64,000 bases of DNA, from assembly GCF_031877795.1 (NCBI RefSeq), contig NC_133938.1, positions 12,928,920 through 12,992,919 on the forward strand, written 5' to 3'. Shown one piece after another: positions 1 to 13,374 of this stretch (positions are counted from its first letter, which is position 1; each line of letters opens with the position of its first letter). The notes beneath the pieces were generated by a model. The model had not been told where the DNA came from. It saw only the letters and a program-made list of their open reading frames with translations, and ran no database searches. The translations under genes and the position numbers were made by a program. This stretch comes from Strix aluco (taxonomy: Eukaryota; Chordata; Aves; Strigiformes; Strigidae).

Positions 1-944
1 TTGCATCTGAGGATTTTGTAGGAGCCAGCCAGGAAACTGTCCAGATGATTATTGTTGGTTTTCAAGAAGTTTTGGAACTAAGAAAAGTTCAGGGATCTGT
101 TAAAAAACTAATATCATTCGAGTATTTAAGAAGATACACAGTTGTAGACCCTTCATCTTGACAACTAGCCATAACAAAAGAATGAAATGACTAATACAGC
201 ATGTTGGTGAAGAATTAAAACTGGCAAATATAACTCATCCCCACTGAATTTGTGGAAAATACCAGGCTAATTTGATATATTTTTGAATAGCTGACAAGTT
301 CAATTTTAAAAAGTAATAATCTATTAATACCATCTACGGCTAAGACTTCTAATTGCCAAACATTCTCCTTAATAAATTAGAAACATGCAAGCAGACATGC
401 TAAAGATTAAATGAATCGGAGGGTGGCTGCTCAACAGTTTTGACACAGGTTTGGCAGTGTAATGGGAAATGAGGAATGCTCACAAGAGGAGATGTGACTA
501 AAGAGCCCGAAGCAATCAGTTCCTGGCCATGCACATTTTGAAAGTTTTAGCAGTGAAGAAAAATGAAAATATATATTGTTAATCATTAGTTTGTCAATGG
601 CACAAAAATTGTGGAAATACTGGAATGCGGAAAGCCCTGATACTAGATGAAAGAAGACAGTCTGCACCAAAGGCTTGTCTTGGCAACATGCCTTCTTCAC
701 AGTATGCCCTAAAATAGCATTTGCATTCTCCATCAAAGACTAAGAATATACCAGAAACCATAAGCTTACACTTAATACTTTTTATAATATGTATGCAGAA
801 TGTTATACAGTTTATAGAAACCTAAGAACATGTATTCAGTCGCTCGAGCCAGGGAGGAATTAGCTAGAGCTGTAACACATCGGCACTTTTCAGATTCTAA
901 AAGAAAATTTGCAACCGCAGGATTGTGTTTCATAGCCACAAATG
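1..944. other. AT-rich intergenic DNA, no gene seen
   Basis: No open frame here has splice signals or a recognisable protein, and no repeat family is recognised. The base composition is AT-rich, in contrast with the GC-rich DNA after 15 kb. Nothing else can be supported. Confidence 0.6.
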
Positions 945-2245
945 TGCCTATCCTTCATGAATTTGTCTAATCCCATTCTAAGCCCATTTATACTCTGCAG
1001 TATCTTGTGGCAATGAATTCCACAATTTTATATATATGTGTTTTTATATACAAATATATATATATATCGTGTGGAAAAGTACTTCCCTTTGTTGGTTTTA
1101 CACCTGTGACCCATTTCAGCTGGGAGCTTGCCAGTTCCTGTGTAGTGAGAAAGAATGAGTAGTTTATCTTGGATCACTTTCTCTATATCATTTTTTATTA
1201 TATAGACTTCTATGGCATCTCCTCAGCTGTCTGTTTATGGGACGCATAATCTTTCCTTGCACAGGCATTGTTCCACGACTTGCTGCCCTCACAGGCCTCA
1301 AGAAGGTTATGGGGGATCGCACCAGAAGTCCATGGAGACCAAGCAGGGAACAACAGCAGGTACATTCCTGGTCTATTCTGCCTCATCCCACTGGTCACAA
1401 CTCAGGCTTTTCCTAAACCAGAAAAGGTGAGCATTTGTTTCAGTTTATAGACTATGATAAAATTTTCTTTCATTAATCTGCTCAATTACTTCTTGAATGC
1501 TGTGATCCTTCATGATGCTCAGCATTGTCTGGCAGCAAAGTTCCTCAGCTCGTTTGCTTCTCTTCTGAAGGGGCATCTCCTCTGCTTCGTGTTGAACCTC
1601 CATCTGACTGCTTTGCTCATGCCCCCAACCTCTTGTATTGAAAGAGGCATTGGATGGTAAATCCCAATTCAGCTTTTCTGGACTGTTCAGGACCTTATAA
1701 ACATCCAGCAATTCTGTCAGTTCAGGTTAGGAGTCCTCATCTGTTCAGCCATTCCTGTATCCCTGTGTACTTGGGGTTTTGAACTGCCCTTGGTACTCTG
1801 CTCCCCTCTTTTCCATCTCTGCTCTCTGCTTTTCCAGATGGGGAACCAGAGCTGCACCCAGCACCCATGGCACATGGGTTTTATACTGACCTGATGCTGT
1901 TTGGCAGTTTGGTCTCTATTCCTTCCTCAATCATTCTACTTGCTTTTCTGATCTCTGCTGAACACTGGGATGACATTTCCAGGCATTTCTCTGTGATAAC
2001 CTAAAAATCTTTTCTCTGTGTGGTAACAGTCAGCTCATAGACCAACACATGTACTTGAAATTAGATTTGTGTATTCTCCTTACAGCACTTTACAGATATC
2101 TACATTGATTTTAATGACATTTTGTTGTCCAGTCATTCTGAATTGTAAGATCCTTCTAATCTCTTCATGGCAACTTCTTGTCCTTTACTCTTGAATAACT
2201 ACTGTTGACAAATTTTCTCACTTTACTGTTCAACATTTCTTTTCC
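945..2245 (-). mobile_element. Ancient CR1-type LINE remnant, 3' part, minus strand
   Basis: Two blocks, about 945-1290 and 1840-2245, read on the plus strand like the antisense of the ancient amniote CR1 family. The first block resembles the 3' region (a 'caatgaattccacaatttt' type stretch, then 'gtacttcc' and 'gacttctatggcatctcctc'). The second contains the 'acatttccaggcatttctc' to 'gtggtaacag' block and ends at the reverse-transcriptase catalytic region. Translated on the minus strand, the usual F-A-D-D is decayed to F-V-N-S at about 2195-2220. The two blocks are in the order expected for one element, with 1290-1840 too diverged to assign. The assignment rests on remembered family sequence, not on an alignment. 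The element is dead, with many frame breaks. Confidence 0.6.
1030..1068. repeat. TA/TATG dinucleotide-rich microsatellite
   Basis: Alternating A/T tract, interrupted by a short G/T run and ending in a (AT)n stretch. It lies inside the 3' block of the CR1 remnant, so it probably expanded after insertion. Confidence 0.75.
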
Positions 2246-2534
2246 ACATGTCTGGTGACTATGCTGGTAGCATAGGCTTTAGTACCTCTCCCAGTACATT
2301 GACATGATCTTGAAGTAGGGAGAGAAGAAAGATGAAGAAAAAAGAAAGAATCAGTACTGGGTGTAGATTCAAGAGATGGCTGTAAGGTGGATTTAGAGAG
2401 TGACAGTGGTTTCATCTGTTTTGTTCTCCACTCTTCTGAATAATTCCTAATCTTACATTCACTTTTTAGACTGGTGCTGAGTAGTGGGTTGTTGTTTTCA
2501 GGGAGCCTTCTGCAGTGACTCCACAACCCCTTTC

Positions 2535-2800
2535 ATAGTACTAACAGCTCATTTACAGCCCAAGATTTTATATGTAGAGTTAAGGTTACTTCTTTCCCCC
2601 ATGTATTATTTTGCAGCTACAAACACTGAATTTCATTTTAAAACTCACTGACTCAATATTATGAGATCACCCTCCACTCTTTGCAATCAGCTTTAGTTGT
2701 GTTTAGCTTCATTTCAGTAACCTGAATAATCTTGTATCATCTTCAGACTGTGTCATCTCACTACTCACCCTCTGCTTCCAGACTCCTTCAAAGATGTCTC
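2535..2800 (-). mobile_element. Ancient CR1-type LINE fragment, reverse-transcriptase region
   Basis: This is a second copy, separate from the neighbouring remnant, of the same part of the CR1 reverse transcriptase. It runs from the 'gtactaacagctcattta' type block to the catalytic motif. On the minus strand the motif reads E-D-D-T-R-L-F near 2735-2755, against the family's F-A-D-D-T-K-L-L. Two overlapping parts of the same element in a row mean at least two insertions. The copy is strongly diverged and non-functional. Confidence 0.65.
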
Positions 2801-5229
2801 AAGAAACCTGTGCGCCCGTGATGGAGCGAAGGAACCCAGCAAATGGTGTTTGCCAGCCTGCTGAGGGTAAGTGGGTGGTGAAGGAGGAAAGCGAGTGCTC
2901 GTGTTGCCAGTTTCCTGCTTTGGGGAAGAGGGTCCCTCCAACTGGCATGAACTGTTGTGCTGCCTGCCAGGAGCGGCGGCTGTTACCCCACAGCTACCAT
3001 TCCAGGCGTTGCAGGTGATGAACAGCAAAGAGTCATTTACTAAGCAATCCAGACTGCAGCATGTAACACAGGAGCCTGCAAACAATATCTGTTTCAGTAT
3101 GAGAAATAAGAAACTAATTTATCTAAAAATGAAGGATGGCTACAAACAGGGAATGAGGACTTCGGAAATGGTGACTCTGACAAGGACTCAGGGGTCTTGG
3201 CAGGGAATGACTTGCAGATGAGCTGCCAACATGGTTCAGGGCCAAAATTGCTGGTGAAACTCTGGGGTGTAGAAATAGAGTACCCAAGTGCTGGCCAGGA
3301 GATCCCGTTGACTCTGTGCTCGGCTATGGTGTGGCCTCTTTATTATTATATATAATAATATCTTTATAGCTATATTATATAAACCTTAATTTATTAATAC
3401 ATATTATATAAAACTTTATTATTTCCCTTGATATAATTATTCCTTTTGATCAAATTTCATAGCCGCTGGATGATGGGCTCACCTAAATCTCAGCTGTTGT
3501 CGTACCTCAGAAGTTAATTGAGACTGGTGAAATGGGGAAAGTGGGATGCCAGTGGGGTGAACAATGGGCAACAGTAAACTACAGCCTCCTGATTGTGTGA
3601 AGTTTCCAGCAGCTTGCCACAGGCCTAATACTTACGCAGAGTATTAATTAACTTCTATAGTAATGATCTGCAATGGCGTATTAATAGCACACTGTGTGCA
3701 TGCAGATCATCCCAAAGCTGGGACTGTTGTACGCACCAGAGAAGAAAAATAAATAATACAAAAGGGTCATGAACCTCAGCAAAACAGACAGGAGCTACCG
3801 CAGTAAGTGACTTACATCCTGGAAAGACACAAGTCTTGGGGGGAGTCATTCAGGCCATAGAAAAATGGAGTCCTGTGTTTCATTCATCACTGTTCAGCAT
3901 TTCAAAGATGAATATATTCTGCCTGGTTAAGAGATCATATTTTTAAGGTAAATCTCTGCAGGGTCAGAGTTCCTGCCGGAGGGCTCTGAGCCATGCAAAG
4001 AGGCGCAAGTTGGGCACCTGGATATCTCGGTAGTCCCCCTTAGTACCTTTCTGCATATTTGAGCACCAACATTTAAAAACCTACTGTATGAACCTGTTGT
4101 GTTGATACAGTGCCACTTTTCCGGGTAATGGCCAAAGGAAAACAAACTTTTGAGCTGTGAGTCTGTGAAGTCTATGGAGCCCAATGTGGGAGACTGTTTG
4201 CTCTGGATGATGTGAAAGGATATAAACAGGAATTCTGGGCTGAAATCAAATGGAAGAAACTTAAAATAATAATAATAACAACAAAATGTTCCCCATGGTG
4301 ATATTACTACAATGAGGGACGTGTGTCCAAAACTTATGGTGGAAAGGAAAGGATGCCTTTGGGCGCACCTTGCAGGGAATCATGTCCAATGGGGAAGAGT
4401 TGGGTTGGTCACCAAAGTGCTTTAAATTGGGCCTGTACCAGCGAGCTCTTGCCAGCACCTGCCCAGGTGTCCCCTGAGGTCAACCTAGAGTTGTCTGAGG
4501 CTCCAACCAAAAATCCTTCATGGGGTGACTTTGCAGATGTTACCTTCTGAAATGCCTCTTCACCACTGTGTGGCAGCACTGGATACTGGATTTGTCCTCA
4601 CCTACATCCTAGCCAGAATACGCTCTGGATGTATGGAAGTAGTAGTAGGATCCAACCCTCCAAGGAGCTGCTCTGACACGGCCATGGGGACGGGTGGCAA
4701 TGCCGGGCAGGTCTTGCTGGCGTCTCCCTCCTGCCTTCTGCCCCAGATGGAGTGGGGAGGTACCCTGAGTGGCCAGCACCCACACTGGCAGCTCCCTGAG
4801 GAGAAGCTGCTATTCAAATGAGATACTAACTCAACTTGCCTGTCCCAGTGGGAGCATGGAGACTTGCGCCACTGCTGCTTCAGGATGAGACAGGAGACAG
4901 TCCCCGCTCCAAGGCTACCAGCAGAGCCTCTCACCACAGCAAACGCACAAACCCTCGAGCTCACAGTGTGTCTCTGCTCTGCCAGGTGTTATTTTGTTGG
5001 TGAGCCAGAGCGTCAAACTTCTTTCTGACTTTTATCTGCCAGAAATTAGCAGTGTGTGAGGAGGAGAAGGGTCATGGGATGCTCCTTGCCACCATCCTGC
5101 CTGCTGCATCACTCCAGCTTTGTGTGCCATGGGGAGTCAAGTGCCCTGTCCGGGGATGCTCACCGCAGAGACTGTCTTACATTCAGCCTCAGCTTTTCCT
5201 CCTTAACTTCAGGCTCCTTGTCCTGCCAT
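2801..5229. other. Intergenic DNA without recognised gene
   Basis: No coding exon, RNA gene or recognised repeat was seen, apart from the AT palindrome at 3341-3360 and a short (AAT)n stretch at about 4266-4280. Composition changes from AT-rich to mixed at about 4.4 kb. Confidence 0.5.
3341..3360. repeat. Perfect 20-bp AT palindrome in an AT-only tract
   Basis: The sequence TATTATTATATATAATAATA is its own reverse complement. It opens a tract (about 3340-3420) that is almost pure A/T. It could extrude as a cruciform or simply be a microsatellite by-product. Confidence 0.9.
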
Positions 5230-5440
5230 CTTCTGAGACTATGAAATAATTCCCTTTCTTCATTTATATCATTACCTTGAAGGTATTTATAGAGCAAGAC
5301 TGCATCCCCTCTGACTCTTCACACTGCTAATTCATAAAATGTTAGTTCCTTCAGTCTCTCATAAGCATGTGCTTTAATCCTGGGATCATTCCTATTACTT
5401 ACCTGTTACCTGTATTTCTCAAAATGGAGGGACATTTTTC
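5230..5440 (-). mobile_element. Possible CR1-type LINE 3' fragment
   Basis: The plus strand carries a degenerate version of the antisense CR1 3' block: a 'ggtatttatagagcaagac' type stretch, then 'gcatcccctctgactcttc', 'agttccttcagtctctcata' and 'cctgggatcattc'. Similarity is loose and the boundaries are approximate. Confidence 0.4.
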
Positions 5441-7284
5441 ATATTTTAAACATGGAACAACTTGTATTCAGGCAAGTGGACATGCACTACAACATGCTGC
5501 CCGCACCTCTGCTGCTTGGGTCCTCTCCCCATGGGGAGGCAGGACAGAAGAGCCCAGTGCAGGAGGGGTCTGTTCCCGGGGCTGGTGCGCAGCTGGCAGG
5601 TGCTCAGACACAGTTGGGACAAATAAACAGGGTGCAGGACCACGCCGGCAGCATCGCTGGCATTGCCAAGGGGTGACGCCGGAGCAAGCACTCGCACAGC
5701 AGCTGCCGTACAGCACTCTTGCTGGCTCTCCATGCTGAATGGCATCAGTGCTGTTCAGGGATGTTAAACTGCATGATTATACAGTATTAGCTTGGCTCTC
5801 ACCCATTAGCCTTGATCTCGCTGCTTTCCAGCTATTCCTCTTTCTCTCCAAGGTTCCAGACTGCTCTTTGTCAGTGCTGGGTCTTGTCTTGTTGCATTCA
5901 GCCCATGGCTGTAATGTTCCCAGGAGGATTTGGATGCATCCCAGGCTGTGCTCAGTGCCCACTGGTGACACTGATATGAACAGTGTCACCTCGTTCTCTG
6001 CTTAATGAAACTTTAAATGCAAGTGCCGGTCCTGTCTCCTGTGGTAACATCACTAAAATTGTTCCCAATTTTGAAGTTTCATTTTTATGGTTACTATCTG
6101 AGTCTGTGACTCATCAACCAATTTCTAGCCCACACCAATTCTTTAAATCTATAGAGTTTTCATTCAGTTTTTAAGAAAACTTAGCTATAGCACTACAAGA
6201 ACAACTCTGAGAGGACCAGCCACGCAGGAGGTGGAGAAGCAGGCTGCATAATGAGGATGAGCTGTTCAAAAAGGGAAGAAAATTAGTTGTAATGCACAGG
6301 GACAGAGTGGGTTAGAGGCAGTGCAGTCCCACCTCCATACCTGCTGAATGTCCCTCTGGTTGGAGAGAGCATGCGGTTGGGTGCCTTGCAGCAGCTGATT
6401 GCAAAGCAGCTCTGATTACTGCAGAGGTCCCAAAACCACAAGCTGCTTGTAAGGCTCAAGGTGCATCCCACATCGGCTTCCTCATTACCACATTTTTGTG
6501 AGCTCAGCTCACAAGCACTCTGTGATTCATCCCCGGCGTGAGCGGTGTACAGGGAGGAGCTGGGCGAATGGGAGTTTCCCCACCGTCAAGAAACTTCATC
6601 CCACTGATTCCCCCAGCTTTTGCTCCCCAAATCATACCAGCTCTCTCACATCTTATTCCTCTCCCAAAACAAAAAAGAGCTGGGAGGAGGGCAATGCATC
6701 TGCTTCTTGGTGAGGGAGAGAGATGTGAGGCTGCTCAGTGTGTTATCTGAGAATGGAGGTTATTGAAATTCTTATTTTCCAGGGACTGCACTTAAAAAGG
6801 CTGTGGGTTATTTAAGGTGCTGTAGTTTGGAAAGAAGATGTAGAGTTATCTTTCCCTCCCTACTGACACCCAGTTCCCTTTGCATTTTGGGGAAGAAAAA
6901 GGCTCCATGTGCAAAAGCAAAGGTGGAGTGCAAACATACCCACTCCTGACATACGGGAAGGACTGAAACAGGGCTGTGTATGCAGACAAGCAATAAGCAC
7001 TACAGGCTGGCTGCCTTGCCTCCGAGCTCCCCACAGTTTTGTGGAGCCCTGGGCAGAGGCTGTAGGCTCAGTAAGGCAGTAACAAGGGGAAGCAGAAAAG
7101 GAGTAAATGGAGGGATGAGAAAAAAAAAAAAATTTGAAATCCTCCTGCCAGAGCTGCGGGCAGGTGGGCGGCACATTCCTGCCCCATCTTCTCAACCTTT
7201 TTTGCAATGGGATGCACATTTGGCCTTTCTCAGAGCCCAGATAACTCCCACGATGAAGGGAAGATTATTTTTCAAGATTGTCTT
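5441..7284. other. Intergenic DNA, nothing recognised
   Basis: No exon or RNA gene is supported. There is a 13-base A run near 7120-7135. The interval may include further unrecognisable LINE debris. Confidence 0.5.
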
Positions 7285-7430
7285 CAGAGATTTCTTTTAA
7301 AATTCTCAGGCACACTGTGTCTGGACCTGCAGATTTACAATATGTAGGTTGAGTTTTGTCAGATACTCTTTTACCATCTCTGTGTTTATCCTTTGCTCTT
7401 GGCCTCTCCAGCTGCTCTTTCATAAATCCT
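7285..7430 (-). mobile_element. Ancient CR1-type LINE fragment
   Basis: The plus strand matches the antisense of the CR1 reverse-transcriptase N-terminal part: 'tcttttaaaattctcaggca' followed by 'gtctggacctgcagattta' and a 'gtcagatactctttta' block. This is the same family as the longer copy at 13.4-14.7 kb. It is a short, dead fragment. Confidence 0.5.
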
Positions 7431-10400
7431 CTGCTTCCTGTGGAAGAATCCCCAATTTCTTCATTATTATTACTGAAGGTAGGTGAGAGCAGTTCTCTCC
7501 AACCCAAACTGCCCTGGAGTCAGCCCAACTCAGCCTTCAGTTGCTGGAGGACTCAGATTTATTCCCTAATTCCTCTGCCCTTCTGTTCTTGTTTTTAAAT
7601 AAAAATATTAATGCACAAACACCACAGGGTGACTAGAGGATGTTTAAAACACACAGTTCAAGCATATACTGTTACAGGTATACATTGTTTTGGCACTTGC
7701 TCATCTTCATGTGGATCTGGTGCATTCATATTATTGATAGTTTAAATCAGTAGGTCATGGCTCTGCCCACGTATATGGACTGTTTTCTTATTTCTTGTTT
7801 CCTAACTCTCTCCTGTAATTTTGATACTGTTTCTTATGCTTTCCTAGCTATGCATTTCTTGTCTGCCATTTTATACCCATGAATTACCTTAGAATTGCTA
7901 CACTCACCACCCGGCCACTCACACGACAATTCTCCCTGCAGGATGTACTCCTGGCCGTCGTTGCCCATGGGTGACAGAACCATCCGTCACCTGTCAGTCA
8001 CTTACAACTAAATGGGGACAGGACAAAGGACCTGGCACCAACCTGCTGGCTCTGTCTAGTAAGTGGATTGATGAAGATGCAGCAGCATCTCCAGGGAGGA
8101 CCTGGAAAACAGGTAAGTCATTGCCAAACACTCGTGATGTCCCCCTGCCTTTGGGAGGTGTGAGGCTCACCACCTCTGTTTGCTACCCCTCACCACCAAA
8201 GTGATGGTGAAAACTCTGGATGGCTTTGCTTTTCTGCAGGAGCACTTGCATGTCACTAGGAAAGGCTATTCAACCTGAAGGGTGATGTTGTTAACTATTT
8301 CCTTTTGCCCACCGTCGGTGTGATTCTGGGAGATGCTGAGCATGGGACATAAACACAGCAGAGCATCTGACACATCCATACAGCCAATATATGTATGTCA
8401 GGACTCTGAAGCTGTTGAAGACACTTGCTTATGTGTTTTGCTGTGGGAAAGACTCAGTGCTTAGCACCTCCTGAAGCTGAGCCTTTTAAGTGAACCCCTA
8501 TGTATGGCATGCTTACTTATGGTGTTTGGTAGCCCAAATTTAGATGCTGACAACAGCAGTTGGGTATTACTGTGGTTATAGAGACTGAAGGAAACAGACC
8601 AGTCTGCGTATCCCACACTCCCACAGAACTGGAGCAGGGATCTTCCCTCGGGACACTTGGCAGTTCTGTCTCTCTTGGATTTAAGCAATTGCGGGCTTTC
8701 CTAAGGAAGGACTAGTCTGCAGCCTACTTTAATCCTTTTTGCTGTGGTGGAACTGGCAGGACAGGGCTTGTGCAAGACAGGCTCTGCAAAGCCTCCTCCT
8801 TCTGTTCCAGACCCTCAGTGGTTTTGTGTTTAGCCATGCTTAGCACTGCAAGCACAGGCTGATGTCCTGGGTAATACAGGTTTTGGGGGGCCAGGAGACT
8901 GCCACAAAGCTCGCTGCCCCGCTTTCATCCAGACCTGTAGGGAAATGTAGTGCACGCCACATCTGTCTGACAGGCACAAGAGAAAGACCCCACAAAGGCT
9001 CTGATGATAATACACTCCAGTGCCAAATGCCTGCCTGGCTTTTGCAGACAAGCTCAGGAATGGCTCACCTGGGGTTGGCTGCCTGCTGCCTTCAGGCAGG
9101 GCCTGCAAAGAGCAGGCAGGTGTCGGGCAGTGATCCCGGGGTGTGCTTAAAGGATCTCTGTCACCATGGTTGTAGCCTTTCCAGTGCTTGCTTCTCTGCC
9201 TGCCTAACACCAGGCAATTTCAGACTGCAGCACTTCTCTCCTGAGGAAACACTGGCCATAGATTTAGGAATAGATATTGCCAAATAGTATATTGTTTTCA
9301 TAAATCTCTGTAGATCTGCTTTATATCCTAGAGGCTAGACATTCTAATTATTGCTTCTATTTTATCTAAATTGGCAACAAAGCCATCGTAGCTCAGCTCA
9401 GAGCCAGTACAGGTAATTCTGCTAGACCAAATTTTGACCTTTTAAAGTTCATTCTGAAGTGTCTTCTCTGCTCTCTGCAGTTCTTGCCTGGCTCTTCAGT
9501 TCTGCTTTTTTACACCCATCACCCAATTTAAAATAGCAATCACCATAGCTTCAATACATTGTACCTTAAAGATGTAGGCAATTACTGTGTGAAATATCTC
9601 AGAAGCAGGACGAATATCAAAGGGCATTCTCATACCCTTACAACATCCAAATAGCATATTAAAGATCTTGTTGAAGTTAGATTTAAGCTTGTCTCTTTGC
9701 AGTTTATTTGCTGAAGCAAATGCCCTTCATTTCACAGTGACTTTTTTTCCCTTTTGCTGGGAACCTGCCTGTCATATGGTGGTTTCACAGAACAGCGTTC
9801 ATGTGTTGCAGCTGCATTTAAATAATGTAAACCAAAGCATCTCGCTCCTTAAGCTGGCTTCAATGACAGATACAGAATTAGCTCCATCTGAAATTTCTTA
9901 TCCTTTCAATAACTCCCAGATTTTCTATATTATGTTACATTTTTGCTTTAGCCATTAAAAGTGGGATTTTTTTTTTTTTTCTGTTTTGGCGAGATCATTG
10001 AAGTAACCGATCTTTGGAGTTTAATGTGGTATTGTTTTTCCAGACAGCCTCAGTCCAACCAGATATCTGAGAATCCTCCCGGGTTAAACCTATTATAGCA
10101 AATGTTTCTCCCACTTTGCAGCTGAATTTTTTTTTTTTTTTTAATGTAAATGACATTCTGTGCACCAACCTTTAAACTAGAGTGGGACTTGACTGTTGCA
10201 AAGAGTGTGGAGTGGCACGGGGTGAGTATCTCCCTATATGTCATCCTGTGGCATTTACAGCAAAAATATTTCTAATTTCACAATTAGGAGAGGTTCTCAA
10301 GTGGTACATCTGGATAGAATTGTTGGAAATGTATTACCTGGTGCTTCTTTAAAGACGAATGGTGTTGTGTGTTATTATTCTTTTTTATATCCTAAATGTG

Positions 10401-10551
10401 AAGCAATCTTTGTTATAGGCTCCTGATTCATTCCCTTAACTATAGCACCCTGAATTGTTTTCAAATGGTGATTTCCAAAGTGGTTTGTGCCTTTCTCCAG
10501 TCCCAGGTGAGGTGCCTGCTGCCTCACCTCCAGGAGGCTCCTGCTCTGCAG
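7431..10551. other. Intergenic DNA, nothing recognised
   Basis: No coding exon is supported. Two long T runs occur at about 9968-9983 and 10127-10142, neither preceded on the complementary strand by a polyadenylation signal. The stretch at 9300-9960 has the look of old repeat debris, but I cannot name its family. Confidence 0.5.
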
Positions 10552-10699
10552 CCCATCACCCCTGTGCCCATCACCCTGTGCCCATCACCCGTGCACCCAT
10601 CACCCCATGCCCATAGCCCCTGCACCCATCGCTCTGTGTCCATTGCCACTGCACCCATTGCCCCGCACCCATCACCCCATGCCCATCCCACTGTGCCCA
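10552..10699. repeat. Minisatellite, about 15-bp unit (CCCATCACC-rich)
   Basis: Around ten imperfect copies of a 14-16 bp unit of the type 'cccatcaccctgtg' are in tandem. Individual units differ by substitutions (atcg, attg, atag in place of atca). The open frames it produces are repeat artefacts and not genes. Confidence 0.85.
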
Positions 10700-13374
10700 C
10701 ACCTGAGGCTTAGGGCAGGGCTGGCTCAGCACAGCACTGCCCAGGGCTCCAGTTTCAAGGATACTTCTGTAAGCCCATCTTTTCAGATGTATTCACCAGT
10801 TCTGGCCAGTTTTCTTTTTTTGGTGAGGGAGGAAATAAGTTTATATCTCACAAAGTTTCAGAGAAGGGCATTAAAACATGATGCAACTACCTTCTCAGAA
10901 GATGGAGGGCAAATAACACCAAATATGTGATATTTTGGGTGGATGGAGGCATGGGTTTTAGCACTTGGCAATATTGCCAGCTCTTGGTGGCTGCACAGCC
11001 ATTTCTCATTTTTTGCCCTGGAAAGTTTCACTGCTTGTTTGAGCATATTTACCCCTCTGCAAGGGTTTACTCTGCTGACATTCACTGCACGTGCAGTCTT
11101 GTCTCTGCCCTCTCTGCCAGAAGGCACCCTGGCATGACTCTGTTAGTACCAGAGAGAATTATTTTCTGCTTCATTTGTGGCATATTTGACTAAATATGAA
11201 ATGATTTTTGCCTTGCGTTTCCAACAAAACTTAGCAAATAGGGACTCCCACCTGTCAGAAAATGTCTTATTCCTCCTTTCTTGTCTTCTTTTTTAGCTTT
11301 TTGTTTTGGAAATGATGCAGTGTAAATAGCTGCTTATTCTGCAGAGAGGGATTTAGAGCCCTGCTGGTGCCTGCCAGCCTTTTCATCCCCCCATTTTTAG
11401 GCGAGAGCCATGTACAGCCCGGCAGCCGACCTGCTGCCCAGGCTGAATTTCACCCCAAAAGCCTCTGGCTGAGGTTCAGGCTATGGCAGTTTCTCACAGC
11501 CCTCTGTAACTCATTTACTTAATGATCTTCTCCATACAAGCCTGTCTGTTATTAATGAGTCACTAAGTTTTCAACAATCTTATGTCTGAGCTTTAAGGTT
11601 TAAGTCCGTCACATGTGCATCCGTTGATCTGCATTGCAATTAATTATGAATAAAAATGAGCTTTTCTTCTAAACAATGGTAGAGCCTCCCATGTGCCCTG
11701 TGATTGGCACCAAGGCTCCGTCCTGGTGTAAAAGGGCTCCACGGCTGCAATGGTGGCAGCTGTCTTTGCTGTCATCTCCAGGATTTTGCTAATTCCCCCT
11801 CTCCGGCATGCCTGCTCGGGGGGCTGGCAGTCCAGCGCTCCTCCCCACGGTTCCCCCTGCCGTGGTGCCTCCATGCAGTTCCCCACCTGTATTTCAGTCA
11901 CATACCCTCCCACCAGCCCTCTGCAATGCCAGCTAAATCACAACCATCTTCATGCATGAGAACCTCTCATTCCTCCTGCTTATTCCCTTGGTTTCCAGCC
12001 TCAACGCAGAGACAGCTCTGACATATTTTGCTTATTCCCTCTCTAATTCTCCCTCTAAGTTTCCTATTCTCATCACAGGCTCATTTTCTTCCCTGTGCAG
12101 ACTCAGAAACCCTCACACAGAACCCTAACATGGTGAAACACTCCTCCGGACCCCTTGGATCCTCTTTTGCTGAGGGCTGCCTCGTGCAGAGGCTCTACAG
12201 GTGATTTCTTTAGCAAAGGAGATGAGCTTATTTCCTGAAGAGATGCTGCTGTGCTCCCACTGGGGCTCTAGCTGTTGCCCGAAGAGACAAATGGAAAAGC
12301 AACTTCATGAAAAATCTCAATCTTGGTTCTGTTTTGCTTGGTTAAATGAAAGCTTTTCCTTAATTTGTTTCAGTGTTCAAAATCTGAGCACCTCTGAACA
12401 CCATCCCTCATTTTTGTCACGTTCTGTCCACCTGCTTCTTCATGGATTTTCCTTTCCCTGCCCTCTTTAGCTTCTTTGGAAAAAACAAAACCAAAACACC
12501 CCAAACCCCTGTTTTTCTTATTCTGCCATTCCAGATCACCAGAATTAGTGCTTCTTTTTTTCCCCTTGTCACTTTTCCAAAGTTGAGGAAGTTTGGCCCT
12601 GTTCCAGCTAGGAAGGGAAAAGTCATAAGGCAGTCCCCACCCACCATCCTTCTGCTCCACTCTGGAGCAGGAACAGCTAACGGGAAGAGATGGGAGAAGA
12701 GGCAGGGGAAATAACACACCAAACTTCCAAAGTTTTTTATTTCAACAAAAAAGATATATTTTCTTAATTAAAAAAACCCAAAACCACTAAGGAAAAAAAC
12801 ATTGCTTCTGATCCGCAGGAGTTTTTCACCAAATGAGACACTTCCATCTTCCAGAGAGGAGCAGGATGCTTGGAGGGAGGCTTGGGTAGGGGCATGCACA
12901 AAGTGTGCTGCTGTGGGCTTAGGGGTCAGCTTAGCACAAGGCAGGTATCTGGTGTTGGGTGACACTACTGCACTTTCCCAGCACTGTCAGGATGTAGCCT
13001 GGAGGACACTTAGCAGAGCCACCGGCAAGGGCCCGGTATCCTAGACCACCTCCGCAGGGTGTCCGACCCTGGTGCGCTGAGCAGCTGCCTGGCCCTGCTG
13101 ACCTGGACTCTCCATCCTGGGTAAGGAGGGAGAGAGGGAAACAAAATCAGTCCTGAGCCACCTCCTGTCCCCTGTGGCATGCAGGCCATGAATGTCTCGA
13201 GGCCAGAACGGTCAGTCCTGGTGTCCCGGGGCAGCTGAAGTACCCCTGGGTGCAGAAGAGGTTGTGCAGCCTCCCCAGAATCTGGATTTACCTATCTCAC
13301 ATGCAGGAATGTGTTGTGAAATTGGTAAATCTGCTGCCTTCTAGTCAGCTCTTCCAGCATCTCCTGCCCTCCTG
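10700..13374. other. Intergenic DNA, nothing recognised
   Basis: Mixed-composition DNA without splice-bounded coding sequence. An island with several TAAT cores at about 11500-11660 resembles the regulatory-type islands further right, but is embedded in AT-rich DNA and so stands out less. Confidence 0.45.
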
